64,000 nt of DNA from Chitinophagales bacterium (GTDB lineage Bacteria > Bacteroidota > Bacteroidia > Chitinophagales > CAIOSU01): NCBI GenBank assembly GCA_040877935.1, contig JBBDNB010000057.1:127813-191812 (forward strand). The letters run 5' to 3'. Every line of letters starts with the position of its first letter. Position 1 is the first letter of the stretch. Under the pieces are notes generated by a model. The model was not told the origin of the DNA and did not search any database. It saw nothing but the letters and a program-made list of their open reading frames with translations. The translations under genes and the position numbers were made by a program. Positions 1 through 10,120 of the stretch are shown here, piece after piece.

Positions 1-36
1 CCCCCTACACTTTTTGCAATTCAGTTTTTCATCCCT

Positions 37-789
37 TTATTCCTCCGATACAACAGTGGCTTTATAGAACTCGCGGTTCATACGTGCGATGTTTTCCAGG
101 GAAATTCCTTTCGGACATTCCGCTTCACAGGCACCGGTATTGGTACAGCTACCAAATCCTTCCTTGTCCATTTGGCCAACCATGCTCAGCACTCGTTTTT
201 CTGCTTCAATCTTTCCCTGTGGCAATAGTGCCAACTGACTGATCTTGGCAGAAACAAACAATGAAGCCGATGAATTTTTGCAAGCTGCAACACAGGCACC
301 ACAACCTATACAGGTGGCTGCATCAAAAGCCTTATCGGCATTTTCTTTTTGCACTGGAAGTGCATTGGCATCCTGGCTGTTTCCACTGGTGTTTACGGAA
401 ACATAACCTCCTGCCTGGATAATGCGGTCAAATGAAGAACGATCTACTACCAGGTCTTTAATTACGGGAAAAGCTTTGGCCCTCCAGGGTTCAATATATA
501 TGGTATCGCCATCTTTAAAACTGCGCATATGCAACTGACAGGTGGTGATCAGCTCGCCCGGCCCATGTGGCCTGCCATTGATAAACATACTACAGGATCC
601 ACAAATCCCTTCACGACAATCGTGATCAAAAGCTATTGGGTCATCCCCTTTATTGATCAGTTGCTCGTTGAGCACATCCATCATTTCCAGAAAAGACATA
701 TCGGGGGAAATATCACTAAGCTGGTATTCAGCCATTTTTCCATTGTCTTCTGTATTTTTCTGTCTCCAAACTTTTAGTGTCAAATTCAT
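37..789 (-). CDS. sdhB: Succinate dehydrogenase/fumarate reductase iron-sulfur subunit
   Basis: Iron-sulfur subunit of succinate:quinone oxidoreductase (complex II family); it passes electrons from the flavoprotein to the membrane quinone site. At 250 aa it has the usual family length. The N-terminal ferredoxin-like half carries the [2Fe-2S] cysteines C58, C63, C66 and C84. The C-terminal half carries C160, C163, C166, C170 and C215, C221, C225 for the [4Fe-4S] and [3Fe-4S] clusters. The start is the ATG at 789. It is the last gene of an sdhC-sdhA-sdhB set read leftward, but a 316-bp repeat-rich gap separates it from sdhA, which is unusual for this operon. Sequence alone does not say whether the enzyme runs as succinate dehydrogenase or fumarate reductase. 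Confidence 0.96.
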   Translation of the reverse strand: MNLTLKVWRQKNTEDNGKMAEYQLSDISPDMSFLEMMDVLNEQLINKGDDPIAFDHDCREGICGSCSMFINGRPHGPGELITTCQLHMRSFKDGDTIYIEPWRAKAFPVIKDLVVDRSSFDRIIQAGGYVSVNTSGNSQDANALPVQKENADKAFDAATCIGCGACVAACKNSSASLFVSAKISQLALLPQGKIEAEKRVLSMVGQMDKEGFGSCTNTGACEAECPKGISLENIARMNREFYKATVVSEE

Positions 790-1105
790 TGCTGTGTTAT
801 TTTAGTTGACTAGCAAACTGCTTGATTAGTTGACTAGTATTTATTTCAGTTTATTTAAAAAGCTGTTCAGCATTTTTGATTCTTTGTACGATTTAACCCT
901 GACAATGAAAATCTCCATTTCATGATAAGTTATTGATTTTCATTCGTCAAATTATGCAATTACTTTTCAATTGCATAATGCGGGTTTAAATATGGTAATA
1001 TAATTTATTAGTTATTAAATGAAATTCGTTATTGTCATTTATTTGCCAACAAGTAAACGAATCATCTAGTAAACTAAATCTCTAGTCAACTAGTCTGCTA
1101 ATCAA
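790..1105. repeat. Repeat-rich gap between sdhA and sdhB with nested inverted repeats
   Basis: This 316-bp stretch has no credible gene. The 11-mer TAGTTGACTAG occurs at 803-813 and 827-837. Near the other end, 1082-1093 (CTAGTCAACTAG) is its inverse, followed by a degenerate copy near 1096-1108, so the gap is bounded by inverted repeats. Inside are an imperfect stem pairing 901-913 with 935-948 and a perfect 11-bp stem (951-961 with 969-979, 7-nt loop). The layout resembles a small palindromic mobile element such as a MITE, or an mRNA-structure element controlling the sdhA/sdhB ratio. No transposase is associated with it. Confidence 0.6.
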
Positions 1106-3106
1106 CTACTTATAACTCCTCTGTTTCAGTTCAATATTTTCGTACGTCAATTCTTCTTTATTCAATTTAGGCTGCTCGGGTGTTCCCGTATATTCCCAGG
1201 CAGATACAAAAGTATATTCAGCATCATTCCTCTTGGCCTCTCCTTCTTCTGTTTGTGATTCTTCACGGAAGTGCCCGCCACAGGATTCATTTCTGTTCAA
1301 TGCATCTATGCACATCAGCTCTCCCAATTCGAGGAAATCTGCAACACGACCGGCTTTTTCCAATTCTGGATTGAACTCATTCAGCTCGCCTGAGACTTTT
1401 ACATCTTCCCAAAATTCCTTTCTCAATTTTTGAATTTCTGAAATGGCCTTTTTCAAGCCTTCTTCATTTCTGGCCATTCCGCAATATTCCCACATGATGT
1501 GTCCCAGTGCTTTGTGGAAAAAATCTACGCTGCGTTTTCCATTGATGGCGGAAAGTTTTTCAAGACGGGCTTTCACTTCATTTTCAGCTTCGTCAAATTC
1601 GGCAGTATTAGTTGGTATTTCACCAGTTCTGATATCATCCGCCAGATAATCACCAATGGTATAGGGGATCACAAAATAACCATCGGCCAGTCCCTGCATC
1701 AATGCAGAAGCACCAAGCCTGTTGGCTCCGTGATCGGAAAAATTGGCCTCGCCACAGGCAAAACAGCCGGGAATGGTGGTCATTAAATTGTAATCTACCC
1801 AAATGCCGCCCATAGTATAATGCACTGCAGGGTAAATTTTCATAGGTGTTACGTATGGATTGTCGTCCGTGATTTTTTCATACATCTGAAACAAGTTGCC
1901 GTATTTGGCTTTTACTACTTCTGTCCCCAACTCTTTTACCAGCGCCTTGTCATCGGGATTCAATCCTTTGGTGTTGGCTTCGATTTTTCCGTAGCGCTCA
2001 ATGGCCGCAGCAAAATCCAAGAAAACTGCCTGTCCTGTTTTGTTCACGCCAAAGCCAGCATCACATCTTTCTTTGGCCGCTCTGGAGGCAACATCACGAG
2101 GTACTAAATTTCCAAAAGCTGGATATCTTCTTTCCAAATAATAATCGCGATCTTCTTCTTTTATTTTTTCAGGCTTTACTGATCCATTTCTGATTCCTTC
2201 AACATCTTCCTTGTTTTTGGGCACCCAAATTCTTCCATCGTTTCTCAAGGATTCCGACATCAAAGTCAATTTTGACTGATAGTCACCAGATACGGGAATG
2301 CAAGTTGGGTGGATTTGCGTAAAACATGGATTGGCAAAATAGGCACCTTTTTTATGTGCTTTCCAGGTAGCCGTTACGTTTGAGCCCATTGCATTGGTCG
2401 AAAGGAAAAACACGTTTCCATATCCACCGGAGCACAATACCACGGCATGACCTGAATGTCTTTCTATTTCTCCAGTAATTAAATTCCTTGCGATTATACC
2501 TCTGGCTTTACCGTCCACTTTTACTATGTCTAGCATTTCGTGGCGATTGTACATTTTTATTTTTCCCTTGGAAATTTGACGGGACATGGCCGAGTATGCA
2601 CCCAGCAACAATTGCTGTCCGGTTTGTCCTTTGGCATAAAAAGTTCTTGAAACTTGAACACCACCGAAAGAACGATTGTCCAACAAGCCACCGTATTCCC
2701 TGGCAAATGGCACGCCCTGTGCTACACATTGATCGATAATGTTTGCAGAAACTTCTGCCAATCTGTAAACATTGGCTTCGCGAGAGCGGTAGTCGCCACC
2801 TTTTACGGTGTCGTAAAACAAGCGATAGGTGGAATCCCCGTCATTCTGGTAATTCTTGGCTGCATTGATTCCGCCCTGTGCTGCAATGGAGTGCGCCCTG
2901 CGCGGAGAATCCTGGAAGCAGAATGATTTTACATTGTAGCCCAATTCTGCAAGCGAAGCGGCAGCAGAAGCTCCGGCCAGCCCTGTACCTATTACGATTA
3001 TATCAATTGAGCGTTTATTGGCCGGATTGACCAGTCGGATATTGTTTTTATGATTGGTCCATTTTTTATCTATCGGGCCTTCGGGAATTTTTGAATTTAA
3101 ACTCAT
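1106..3106 (-). CDS. sdhA: Succinate dehydrogenase/fumarate reductase flavoprotein subunit
   Basis: Catalytic FAD subunit that oxidises succinate to fumarate (or the reverse) at the cytoplasmic face of the membrane. It is 666 aa, the length typical of the Bacteroidota b558-type enzyme. The N-terminal dinucleotide-binding motif ([19 protein letters not shown], from about residue 38) is followed by [12 protein letters not shown], in which H72 is the expected covalent FAD attachment residue. The [10 protein letters not shown] and [18 protein letters not shown] segments typical of the family's substrate and FAD sites are present. The ATG at 3106 lies 76 bp after the sdhC stop. It is co-oriented with sdhC and sdhB and presumably transcribed from the promoter upstream of sdhC. 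Confidence 0.97.
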   Translation of the reverse strand: MSLNSKIPEGPIDKKWTNHKNNIRLVNPANKRSIDIIVIGTGLAGASAAASLAELGYNVKSFCFQDSPRRAHSIAAQGGINAAKNYQNDGDSTYRLFYDTVKGGDYRSREANVYRLAEVSANIIDQCVAQGVPFAREYGGLLDNRSFGGVQVSRTFYAKGQTGQQLLLGAYSAMSRQISKGKIKMYNRHEMLDIVKVDGKARGIIARNLITGEIERHSGHAVVLCSGGYGNVFFLSTNAMGSNVTATWKAHKKGAYFANPCFTQIHPTCIPVSGDYQSKLTLMSESLRNDGRIWVPKNKEDVEGIRNGSVKPEKIKEEDRDYYLERRYPAFGNLVPRDVASRAAKERCDAGFGVNKTGQAVFLDFAAAIERYGKIEANTKGLNPDDKALVKELGTEVVKAKYGNLFQMYEKITDDNPYVTPMKIYPAVHYTMGGIWVDYNLMTTIPGCFACGEANFSDHGANRLGASALMQGLADGYFVIPYTIGDYLADDIRTGEIPTNTAEFDEAENEVKARLEKLSAINGKRSVDFFHKALGHIMWEYCGMARNEEGLKKAISEIQKLRKEFWEDVKVSGELNEFNPELEKAGRVADFLELGELMCIDALNRNESCGGHFREESQTEEGEAKRNDAEYTFVSAWEYTGTPEQPKLNKEELTYENIELKQRSYK

Positions 3107-3182
3107 TTGCTTGTTTTTTCATTTATCGCCCGGTGTTTGTTTCCGGGTTGTAAATCTGTAATTTTTTGTTCAATTGCCGACT

Positions 3183-3872
3183 TTAATTAAAAAGCAGTTG
3201 GCCTATGGGATTTCCCAAATATAAATTCACCGGGATAAGCGCAAATGCCACCGGTATGATCACTGCGAACAACAAACCGAATTTTTTGATCAGCGGACTG
3301 TATTTTGAATGGTTGATGCCCAGGGTCTGGAAGCCACTTTGGAATCCATGCACCAGGTGAAACCCGATGGGGATCATAGCCAGCACATAAACCACTACAT
3401 ACCACAACTTGTCAAAAGAGAACATTACCGCTGCATACAGGTCTTTGTTGCCATTGGCATCCATCTCCAGACCGCCAAAATGTGTTTTGTACCAGAAATT
3501 GGAAAGGTGCAAAACAATAAAAGCCAGGATCAGCGTACCGAGGATGCCCATGTTGCGGGAAGACCAAAGGCTGTTTTCACTGGCTTTGCTGTAGTTGTAT
3601 TTTACAGGTCTTGCAGCTCTGTTTTTTCTTGACAAGATTGCTGCATCTACCACGTGAAGGATAACACTTGCAAAGGTGACAATAGACAGAATCCTAATCA
3701 CCGGATTGCTGGTCATGAATTTTGCATATTCATTGAATTGCAGGCGTCCGGCTTCTCCGGGTATGAACAATTGCAGATTGCCGGCCAGGTGACCGATCAG
3801 AAAGACACACAGGAAAAGCCCTGTCAATGCCATCCAAAGTTTTTTACCAATAGTACTGTTGACCAAACTCAT
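3183..3872 (-). CDS. sdhC: Succinate dehydrogenase cytochrome b558 subunit
   Basis: Membrane anchor of complex II that binds haem b and the quinone. It is 229 aa with about five hydrophobic helices, the single-polypeptide b558 arrangement in which one protein replaces separate SdhC and SdhD. Histidines expected as haem ligands lie in the helices (for example within the GHLAGNLQLF and HVVDAAI segments and in FHLVHGFQSGFQTLG). It is the first gene of the operon, with ATG at 3872 and a good Bacteroidota-type promoter just upstream. No separate sdhD is present or needed. Confidence 0.95.
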   Translation of the reverse strand: MSLVNSTIGKKLWMALTGLFLCVFLIGHLAGNLQLFIPGEAGRLQFNEYAKFMTSNPVIRILSIVTFASVILHVVDAAILSRKNRAARPVKYNYSKASENSLWSSRNMGILGTLILAFIVLHLSNFWYKTHFGGLEMDANGNKDLYAAVMFSFDKLWYVVVYVLAMIPIGFHLVHGFQSGFQTLGINHSKYSPLIKKFGLLFAVIIPVAFALIPVNLYLGNPIGQLLFN

Positions 3873-3894
3873 CTTTTGTTTTTTTACACTGCTG

Positions 3895-3926
3895 CAAAAT
3901 TACCTTATTAATACAAAAACCACCAA
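3895..3926 (-). promoter_or_regulatory. Predicted Bacteroidota-type promoter of the sdh operon
   Basis: On the minus strand, TAATTTTG (forward 3895-3902) matches the -7 consensus TAnnTTTG exactly. A TTG (forward 3924-3926) lies 21 nt upstream, as expected for the -33 element. Transcription would start about 15 nt before the sdhC ATG. Confidence 0.6.
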
Positions 3927-4045
3927 CAATGTTGAGGATAAGTGAGTAGTTAAGAATGGGTCTAAATAAGTTTGATTTTTTGGCAAGGAGGGGCTTGGTA
4001 ATTTGAGGTTGCTTTACTGCTGGGGAAACAGGAGTGGGGGCTTTT

Positions 4046-4140
4046 GGTAAACGTGAGTCATCCGATGACTATGGCTCATAGACTATTCTACAGTATTTTG
4101 AGTTTAGAAAGATCAATTGGGTGCAGTCATCGGATGACTA
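4046..4140. repeat. REP pair (BIME), copy 1, upstream of the RAYT gene
   Basis: Two inverted REP palindromes: AGTCATCCGATGACT at 4056-4070 and its reverse complement at 4125-4139. Each forms a 7-bp hairpin with a 1-nt tip, and about 54 bp separate them. The whole unit is nearly identical to the copy at 4945-5038, including the leading GGTAAACGTG. A degenerate third REP-like hairpin (AGTCATCGATTTT...) lies at 4205-4226. Pairs of inverted REPs flanking a RAYT gene are the family's usual arrangement. Confidence 0.85.
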
Positions 4141-4350
4141 TGGCATGGTCTTTTTCTTGAATACTCCTACTGCAGCAAGAATTACTTTCTAATCAGATGT
4201 GGGCAGTCATCGATTTTATGTCGACTGATTACTGAAACTGTTATTCAATACAAATCAATCAAATGACTTTCTTTTAATTGGGGAGTTGAAGGATATTTTC
4301 AATTCTTTAGCTAGCTATGTTAAATATCAAAATATACTTATCTTCAAATC

Positions 4351-4950
4351 ATGCGATTTACTGACAACGAGATTTACCATATATACAACCGTGGCAATAA
4401 CAAGCAAACTGTATTCTTCAAAAGAGAGAATTATTTATACTTTTTAAGGAAGGTTAGAAAACATCTTATGCCACATTGTGGTTTGCTGGCATATTGTCTA
4501 ATGCCCAATCATTTTCATTTTTTGGTTTATACCAGTAAGAATATTGATGGTGTTTCTAAAAATCGCCCGATAAATAAGGAAAAGTCGCAACATCCTATTT
4601 CAATGGCTATTGCTGTTATACTCAGATCTTACACACGTGCAATTCAAAAACAGCAAAACGTTACAGGGTCTGTCTTTCAACAAAAAACAAAAGCCAAAGC
4701 ATTGAATTCATCTGATGAAAATTATCCTTTCATATGTTTCAACTATATACATCAAAACCCGATGAGGGCAGGTCTTGTAAAGCGTTTGGAGGATTGGGAG
4801 TTCTCATCTTTTCGAGATTATGCGGGTTTGAGGAGCGGAACCCTTTGCAATTGCAATTTGGCAATGCAGCTTATAGGTTTTGATGAAAATAAATTCATGG
4901 AGGAATCCTATGCTGTGATTGATGAAGCTCATATTGAACGGCTTTGGTAA
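4351..4950 (+). CDS. REP-associated tyrosine transposase (RAYT, Y1_Tnp family)
   Basis: A 199-aa single-strand DNA nuclease of the HUH/Y1 superfamily related to IS200/IS605 TnpA. RAYTs cut and rejoin REP hairpins and are thought to disperse them. The HUH motif is clear (MPNHFHFLVY, H54-F55-H56), and the catalytic tyrosine is expected to be Y132 in FNYIHQNPMRAGLV, the family hallmark. The ATG is at 4351. The gene appears intact and is bracketed by two REP pairs. The 3' end is unusual: the TTTGG-TAA that ends the coding sequence is itself the left edge of the downstream REP unit, and the same CTTTGG-TAA context recurs in the upstream copy. Mobility could be in trans on REPs elsewhere; no IS-type ends are seen. 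Confidence 0.9.
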   Translation: MRFTDNEIYHIYNRGNNKQTVFFKRENYLYFLRKVRKHLMPHCGLLAYCLMPNHFHFLVYTSKNIDGVSKNRPINKEKSQHPISMAIAVILRSYTRAIQKQQNVTGSVFQQKTKAKALNSSDENYPFICFNYIHQNPMRAGLVKRLEDWEFSSFRDYAGLRSGTLCNCNLAMQLIGFDENKFMEESYAVIDEAHIERLW

Positions 4951-5038
4951 ACGTGAGTCATCCGATGACTATGGCTCATAAGCTATTCGCAGTATTTTGA
5001 GTTTGGAATCATCAATTGGGTGCAGTCATCGGATGACT
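4945..5038. repeat. REP pair (BIME), copy 2, overlapping the RAYT stop codon
   Basis: REP hairpins at 4956-4970 and, inverted, at 5024-5038, with a spacer nearly the same as in copy 1 (4046-4140). The repeat starts inside the last codons of the RAYT gene, so the TAA at 4948-4950 belongs to both. It ends about 40 bp before the 3' end of the metalloprotease gene, so transcripts of both neighbours could carry these hairpins. Confidence 0.85.
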
Positions 5039-5079
5039 CTCCAAAACAGGATTGCAAGTCCTGGATTGAAAAACTTGGC

Positions 5080-8000
5080 TTATCTTTTCACGAAACGCAG
5101 TACCTGGTTGTATTTTTGATTTTCCTGAGCAGATATCCTCATTAGGTATATCCCGGAACTAAAATCAGTCAAAGGGATACTGATGGTTTTTTCTCCTTTC
5201 TCCATTAAATGTTGAGCGAGCTCTTTGCCAATCACATCAAACAACTGTATTGTAATTGGTATTGCTGCTACTTCAGAAGGGATTTCAATGTTAATATATC
5301 CATCGGCAGGATTCGGGTATATTTTAATTTCAGATTGTTCGGGCAGGTCAATATTGTTTGCCGAACATTCGGAAACCGGGATAATTTCATCTGTACTGAA
5401 ACATTGCCTGTTGCCGTAGTTTGTAGCTGTGACCTCCACATTTTGAGAGGAGGGAAAAGGACCGATATACACATTTGGTTCGTTCATGCTTGCATAGAAT
5501 GTGTCATTGCTCACATTATTGGTTATTTCAAAAAGATAACCGATTGTGTTTCCGGTAATACTGCCCTTGATCCAGTATTCGGTCTGATTATTTGCGGAAT
5601 TCAATATACAGGTGTCGGTGTAATTCAATTCAGGAGTGCTGCAATAGGCACTGGTACAACCTGTGTTAAAAGTTTTGCTTATGGAACAACCACCATCAAT
5701 GGCAAAGTCAACAATGATGTCGGTGCCATTGGGGAATGGACCAAGTGTTTTTGTTCCCGGAGCATTGAATGATACAAAGTCGGCATTGTAGTCATTGGTG
5801 GCGGTAAATGTATTGGATTGGGCATTGGAATGTAACTCTATTTCGATGTAGAAATTCTGTGAATCGTTATTAAGGCAAACAGGCGTAATGCGTGCATCAG
5901 GAACAGGTTCAATGGTAATCTCATATCCCCCCAGCATTTGATATACAGCAGGAGTGGATGGGTCATTGTCATGATCGCAAATTGCATAGGCAAAATAAAC
6001 CTGTGTTTCGGGTAAGCCAGTGGAGGGATTGGAATTAAGCGTTGGCCCATTGTAGCCAGGCAAATCATCTGGTTCCTCAGGATAAGTATTTACTCCCTGC
6101 ATTTCTATAGGCCGGTCAGTCCAAATAATTTCTGAAAACAAACTGGCATCCGATATGCCCAGATCGGGAAAACCACCTGAAAGTGTGCTGCCAGAACAAA
6201 TGGACTCACTACCTCCTGTAAAAGTACTGCTGACACATTCGTTTTGTGGTGTACATGCAGGGCAGTCAGGTTTTTTAACCACAAAACTTTTTTCACAGTC
6301 AAAAAAACTTAGAACGCTAAAGCTTATATCGCTTCCCGTGCTTCCACAGGTTTCTACCGGAAGCGGGTTTGGGGTTACATCATCCAAAGGACAGGCCGGG
6401 ACAATTTCATAGATACAATCCATATCCCCGTTAATGATATAGGATATTGAAGGTGCTTCTGGAAAAGGAGCCGGGTCGTGCAGGGTTACTGTACCCAGGG
6501 GGATATAACCATTCGGCACGCCATTTCCACTGGTGTCACAGCCCAGCGAAGTATAGATAAAAACATTGCTTCCAAATCCACAGCCATCTCCGTCATAGGT
6601 ATAATCCCGGTTTTCATCAAATGGCACTGAGCGCTCAGGGTCTGAAAAGTAATAGATATCATTTACATATCCATTGGGGTCAAAAAGACTGATGAGCGTA
6701 TTTTCATAGTATTGAAATCCATCCTCAAAATTGTAGTCGGGACAAGGTGTAAGTACATTCATGTTGCCTCCTGAAAATGCCACGCCCGGGCACTGTCCGG
6801 GAGTCATTTCGCAACGATACTGGGCTGTATCAATACGTGAGCAGGGCTGGCTGCAGCATGGACCTACCACAGTGGAATCGAAATCAACTGTATAGACAAT
6901 TTCTCCAGAAACCGTAGTGGGAAAAGTAGGATTGCTATGTGGAGTAAAAGTGATGTAATCATCACAGTTGGCAGCAAGGTCGGCTGCTGAAAATTCGGGG
7001 CCGGGGCCGGTATCACAATCCCCGTTTTTCAAGTACCTGGCCAATAATTGTTCAGGAGTCAGGTAGGACAGGACAACCACTTTTCCACCCATTTGTTTGG
7101 TACCGCTGGTACTGCAATTGATGTTAAGCCAATATTCAATGGTGTCCGGTTTGCAGATGGGTGAATTGCCGCTTACAACAGCTTTTGCAGGAAATTCAAC
7201 CAATGGGCCGGTCAGGCTTCCTATGTGCCATGAATATTCGGTTGTAGGGCTTACGTTTGTATTGTAATTCCAGTTTTGGGTGTACTGATTTAGATTAATG
7301 GTGTCTGTACCGCAAATGCGCAAAGTATCATGTGGGATATTGATGAGCAGTGCTGCACAGGCCAGTGCTCCCTGATTGCATTTGGATTCACCATTCAGTA
7401 CTCCGCCTGTTGAATTGCATGGAGGATTAAGGTTATTTGCAAAGGGCAGCAAGTTTTCAGCCTGTTTGAGATACAGCTTCATATAGGCTACTTGTTCATG
7501 TGTAAAGTTTACGGTCCAGGGCTTGCTGCTGTAATCCATAAAATTGGTCCACATTATAGTATTGCCACAATGTGTGACAACTTCGTTTTGAACATAATTG
7601 GGCACACCCGCTCCGGGACCGGAACTCGGGCGTCCATGCAAGGGGGTGTCTGAAAAACCATCATCTATGCCACAGAAAGTTGCGGGCGTTAAAAGATTCC
7701 AATTTGCAATATTGGTTTTGCCCCAGATATGTGAAAGTCCTAATAAATGTCCAATTTCGTGGGTCAAGGTCGTTCCTAAATTAACTATAGGGTTTGTTAT
7801 CAGGCCTCCCGGAATAAAAGCATTGTCATCAATTCTGACTCCTACTCCTGAATGAAAAAGATTACGGGCATAGCCCAGAAGACCTCCTCCGGCTATTCCA
7901 ATACCATAGTTTCCGATATATAGGTTTAGGTACTGACAACGATTTTTTATCGGTGAAGCTACCATATCTTGTCCGCTGATTATCCTGTTGTTAGGATCAA

Positions 8001-8502
8001 TCACTGTAGCATTAAAAGGCGCCATGTTTAAATTCACACGGTTCAGGTCATTATTGTTCCAGCAAAATTGAATACAGGTATTGGCACTTGCACTTCCATT
8101 GGCCCAGAATTGATCCTGAACCCTGTTTAGATTTGGATGTGTCCCCTGGTAGTGCATATTCAGTTGATCTATGGCAGTTTGTATTTCTGCTGTTGTAAAA
8201 TTATTGTCACCAGCTACATTTGCATTGCCTCCATTGTGTAGAATATGGATGTAGAGGGGGATGATACGTATGCCATCGGGGCAGCTTGCCGTTGCGGGTG
8301 TGCTGCGTTTACTTTGTTGTTTTACTGCAAGTTCTGCCGCAGCTCTTTGGTGTGCAAGTTGGTACAGTGCATATGCCTCGGGTTCTTCTGCTTTAAATTC
8401 TGCTTCTAACTGATCGTACAGACATGGAGCCTGAAAAGTGTTTTCCTGGGCAGGAAGCAAAGAAACAAATACTGCCAGAAGTGTAATCAAAATGCTTTTC
8501 AT
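5080..8502 (-). CDS. Secreted M43-family zinc metalloprotease with T9SS sorting domain
   Basis: A 1140-aa exported protease of the M43 (cytophagalysin/pappalysin) family. A signal peptide covers about residues 1-18. The catalytic domain spans about residues 75-350, with zinc motif HEIGHLLGLSH at 248-258 (three His ligands and catalytic Glu249) and Met-turn NFMDYSS with M322. About 700 cysteine-rich residues without a domain I recognise follow; they may be substrate- or surface-binding modules. The C-terminus (IYPNPADG ... GIYLMRISAQ ... FVKR) is a type A T9SS sorting domain, so the protein should cross the outer membrane and be anchored or released. ATG at 8502. It is divergent from the helical protein at 8677 and sits next to a REP pair. 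Confidence 0.93.
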   Translation of the reverse strand: MKSILITLLAVFVSLLPAQENTFQAPCLYDQLEAEFKAEEPEAYALYQLAHQRAAAELAVKQQSKRSTPATASCPDGIRIIPLYIHILHNGGNANVAGDNNFTTAEIQTAIDQLNMHYQGTHPNLNRVQDQFWANGSASANTCIQFCWNNNDLNRVNLNMAPFNATVIDPNNRIISGQDMVASPIKNRCQYLNLYIGNYGIGIAGGGLLGYARNLFHSGVGVRIDDNAFIPGGLITNPIVNLGTTLTHEIGHLLGLSHIWGKTNIANWNLLTPATFCGIDDGFSDTPLHGRPSSGPGAGVPNYVQNEVVTHCGNTIMWTNFMDYSSKPWTVNFTHEQVAYMKLYLKQAENLLPFANNLNPPCNSTGGVLNGESKCNQGALACAALLINIPHDTLRICGTDTINLNQYTQNWNYNTNVSPTTEYSWHIGSLTGPLVEFPAKAVVSGNSPICKPDTIEYWLNINCSTSGTKQMGGKVVVLSYLTPEQLLARYLKNGDCDTGPGPEFSAADLAANCDDYITFTPHSNPTFPTTVSGEIVYTVDFDSTVVGPCCSQPCSRIDTAQYRCEMTPGQCPGVAFSGGNMNVLTPCPDYNFEDGFQYYENTLISLFDPNGYVNDIYYFSDPERSVPFDENRDYTYDGDGCGFGSNVFIYTSLGCDTSGNGVPNGYIPLGTVTLHDPAPFPEAPSISYIINGDMDCIYEIVPACPLDDVTPNPLPVETCGSTGSDISFSVLSFFDCEKSFVVKKPDCPACTPQNECVSSTFTGGSESICSGSTLSGGFPDLGISDASLFSEIIWTDRPIEMQGVNTYPEEPDDLPGYNGPTLNSNPSTGLPETQVYFAYAICDHDNDPSTPAVYQMLGGYEITIEPVPDARITPVCLNNDSQNFYIEIELHSNAQSNTFTATNDYNADFVSFNAPGTKTLGPFPNGTDIIVDFAIDGGCSISKTFNTGCTSAYCSTPELNYTDTCILNSANNQTEYWIKGSITGNTIGYLFEITNNVSNDTFYASMNEPNVYIGPFPSSQNVEVTATNYGNRQCFSTDEIIPVSECSANNIDLPEQSEIKIYPNPADGYINIEIPSEVAAIPITIQLFDVIGKELAQHLMEKGEKTISIPLTDFSSGIYLMRISAQENQKYNQVLRFVKR

Positions 8503-8676
8503 AACCTGGTTTTTTTAGTGAGGATTTTAAAAAATCAATAGGACCTAATGGTAATAGTTGGAAATACTGAATTTTGGTTTTTCCATTTAATTTAGTCAAA
8601 ATTACACTATGTATTAAGCACTTGATCAAAACAATTTTTCGGGATTGTGAGGAAAACAAATTAAAAACTACTGAGT

Positions 8677-10119
8677 ATGAAAAAATTAAAAGCCTTGCGT
8701 TTATTGAAATCCCTGAACAATTCTGAGCGGCAGCAATTGCGAAATGTGATAAAAAAGCAGAATCGACATAGCCTCGAAAAATTGCTGAATATTGCATTAT
8801 CCTCATTGAGTAAGGACCAAATATTGCCCGAAAAGCCTGATTTGTTTCAGAAAGTTTTCAAAAGTGAATATAATTCCGGGAAGGATTATCTGTTGAGAAA
8901 TGAGATAAGATTACTCACTGAAAAAATACATGGCTTGCTTGAGGAAAGCAGCTATACCAATGAACTGAAAAATAACCCTGCATTACAACAGTATCATTTG
9001 CTTAAATCATACCGAGAGCGTGGTTTGTTGAGTGAGTATGAAAGTCTTTACTACAAATCGTTGAAAATTGCCCATGAACAATATGATTTTTTCAATGCAC
9101 ATCGCATCAACCGGGATTACTTCAATTACCTGATGAGCTGTCGGGAATTAAATGCAGATGTTTTTAATGAAACGCATCGGTTGTTGACAGAGGATATTGA
9201 TAATATTAAAACCTGGTACCGTACACAAACAGCACTGAACCAGCAGGGCAAAGTTGCCATGGAAGATTTCCTGAATTCATATGGCGTTCGTCTAAAGCAA
9301 ACTAATATTGGCCCCGACAAGGATATAGAAAGAATTTCCAATAACTATATAGAGTTTATAGAGCAAGTTGGAAATTATCACCAGGCAAGCGGAAACGAAA
9401 AAATTGCTTTTGCACATAAAGCATTGAAGAATATACTCAAATTGAAAGTTGTTTATCCGCTAAAAGTAGTGGATGCCTATGCAATTTTGGCCGGAAGCTA
9501 TATGCTTGAGGGAAAATGGAGCAAAGCTGCAAAATACCATAAAGAGGGACTTGATTTTGCCTCTGAAAAGAAACTACAGGTCAGGTTGGATGTTCTGTTC
9601 AATTATTGCAGCACGCTGATGAAATTGAGGAAATACAAGATAGTCATTGATTTGATTAAAAAATACCAAAAAGAGATAGACAAAAATCAGCGGGTTCATT
9701 TCAGGTTTAAGGGATTGCTGTGTTTTTGCCATATTTTCAATAATGATTATGATGGAGTACTATCAGAAATTCCCCGGCAATTGGGCAAAAGGCCGGAATC
9801 CGAATACCAGTATTTTCGCTTTATCTATTGCATATTGCCCTATATGCTTAAGGATTATGAATCAGGCATCAGGGAGACAGATAATTTTATCAGGTACTTT
9901 CACCGAAAGGGGAAGGAAAAATTGAGTTTTTATAATAACATAGAACTGGCGCAAATCTTTAAGTTGTTTTATCAGGCACTTATCGTTTCTAGTGATAAAA
10001 AAACATTGAAAACAGCATTGCAAAAATGCAGGGATATGCTTGAGGCATTTAACAAAGCAAACCCTGTTTTAGCTGACAGGTTGTACAATATTTGGCTTGC
10101 AAATAAACTTCAGGCTTGA
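8677..10119 (+). CDS. Helical repeat-like protein of unknown function
   Basis: A 480-aa, charged, mostly alpha-helical protein without signal peptide or membrane segment, so probably cytoplasmic. The opening (LRLLKSLNNSERQQLRNVIK) resembles a family of Bacteroidota proteins of unknown function that begin with a short helical domain and continue as degenerate TPR-like helix pairs; AYAILAGSYMLEGKWSKAAKYHKEG near residues 268-292 looks like a TPR motif. No catalytic motif is visible. ATG at 8677 lies 174 bp from the divergent metalloprotease start. Its 3' end nearly touches that of the cupredoxin protein (1-bp gap, convergent). Function not assigned. Confidence 0.75.
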   Translation: MKKLKALRLLKSLNNSERQQLRNVIKKQNRHSLEKLLNIALSSLSKDQILPEKPDLFQKVFKSEYNSGKDYLLRNEIRLLTEKIHGLLEESSYTNELKNNPALQQYHLLKSYRERGLLSEYESLYYKSLKIAHEQYDFFNAHRINRDYFNYLMSCRELNADVFNETHRLLTEDIDNIKTWYRTQTALNQQGKVAMEDFLNSYGVRLKQTNIGPDKDIERISNNYIEFIEQVGNYHQASGNEKIAFAHKALKNILKLKVVYPLKVVDAYAILAGSYMLEGKWSKAAKYHKEGLDFASEKKLQVRLDVLFNYCSTLMKLRKYKIVIDLIKKYQKEIDKNQRVHFRFKGLLCFCHIFNNDYDGVLSEIPRQLGKRPESEYQYFRFIYCILPYMLKDYESGIRETDNFIRYFHRKGKEKLSFYNNIELAQIFKLFYQALIVSSDKKTLKTALQKCRDMLEAFNKANPVLADRLYNIWLANKLQA

Positions 10120-10120
10120 A

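Noticed and set aside
4351-4950. The transposase as part of an IS200/IS605 element
   Set aside because: No element ends or TnpB partner are present; the NPxRAGLV block and flanking REP pairs fit a RAYT instead.
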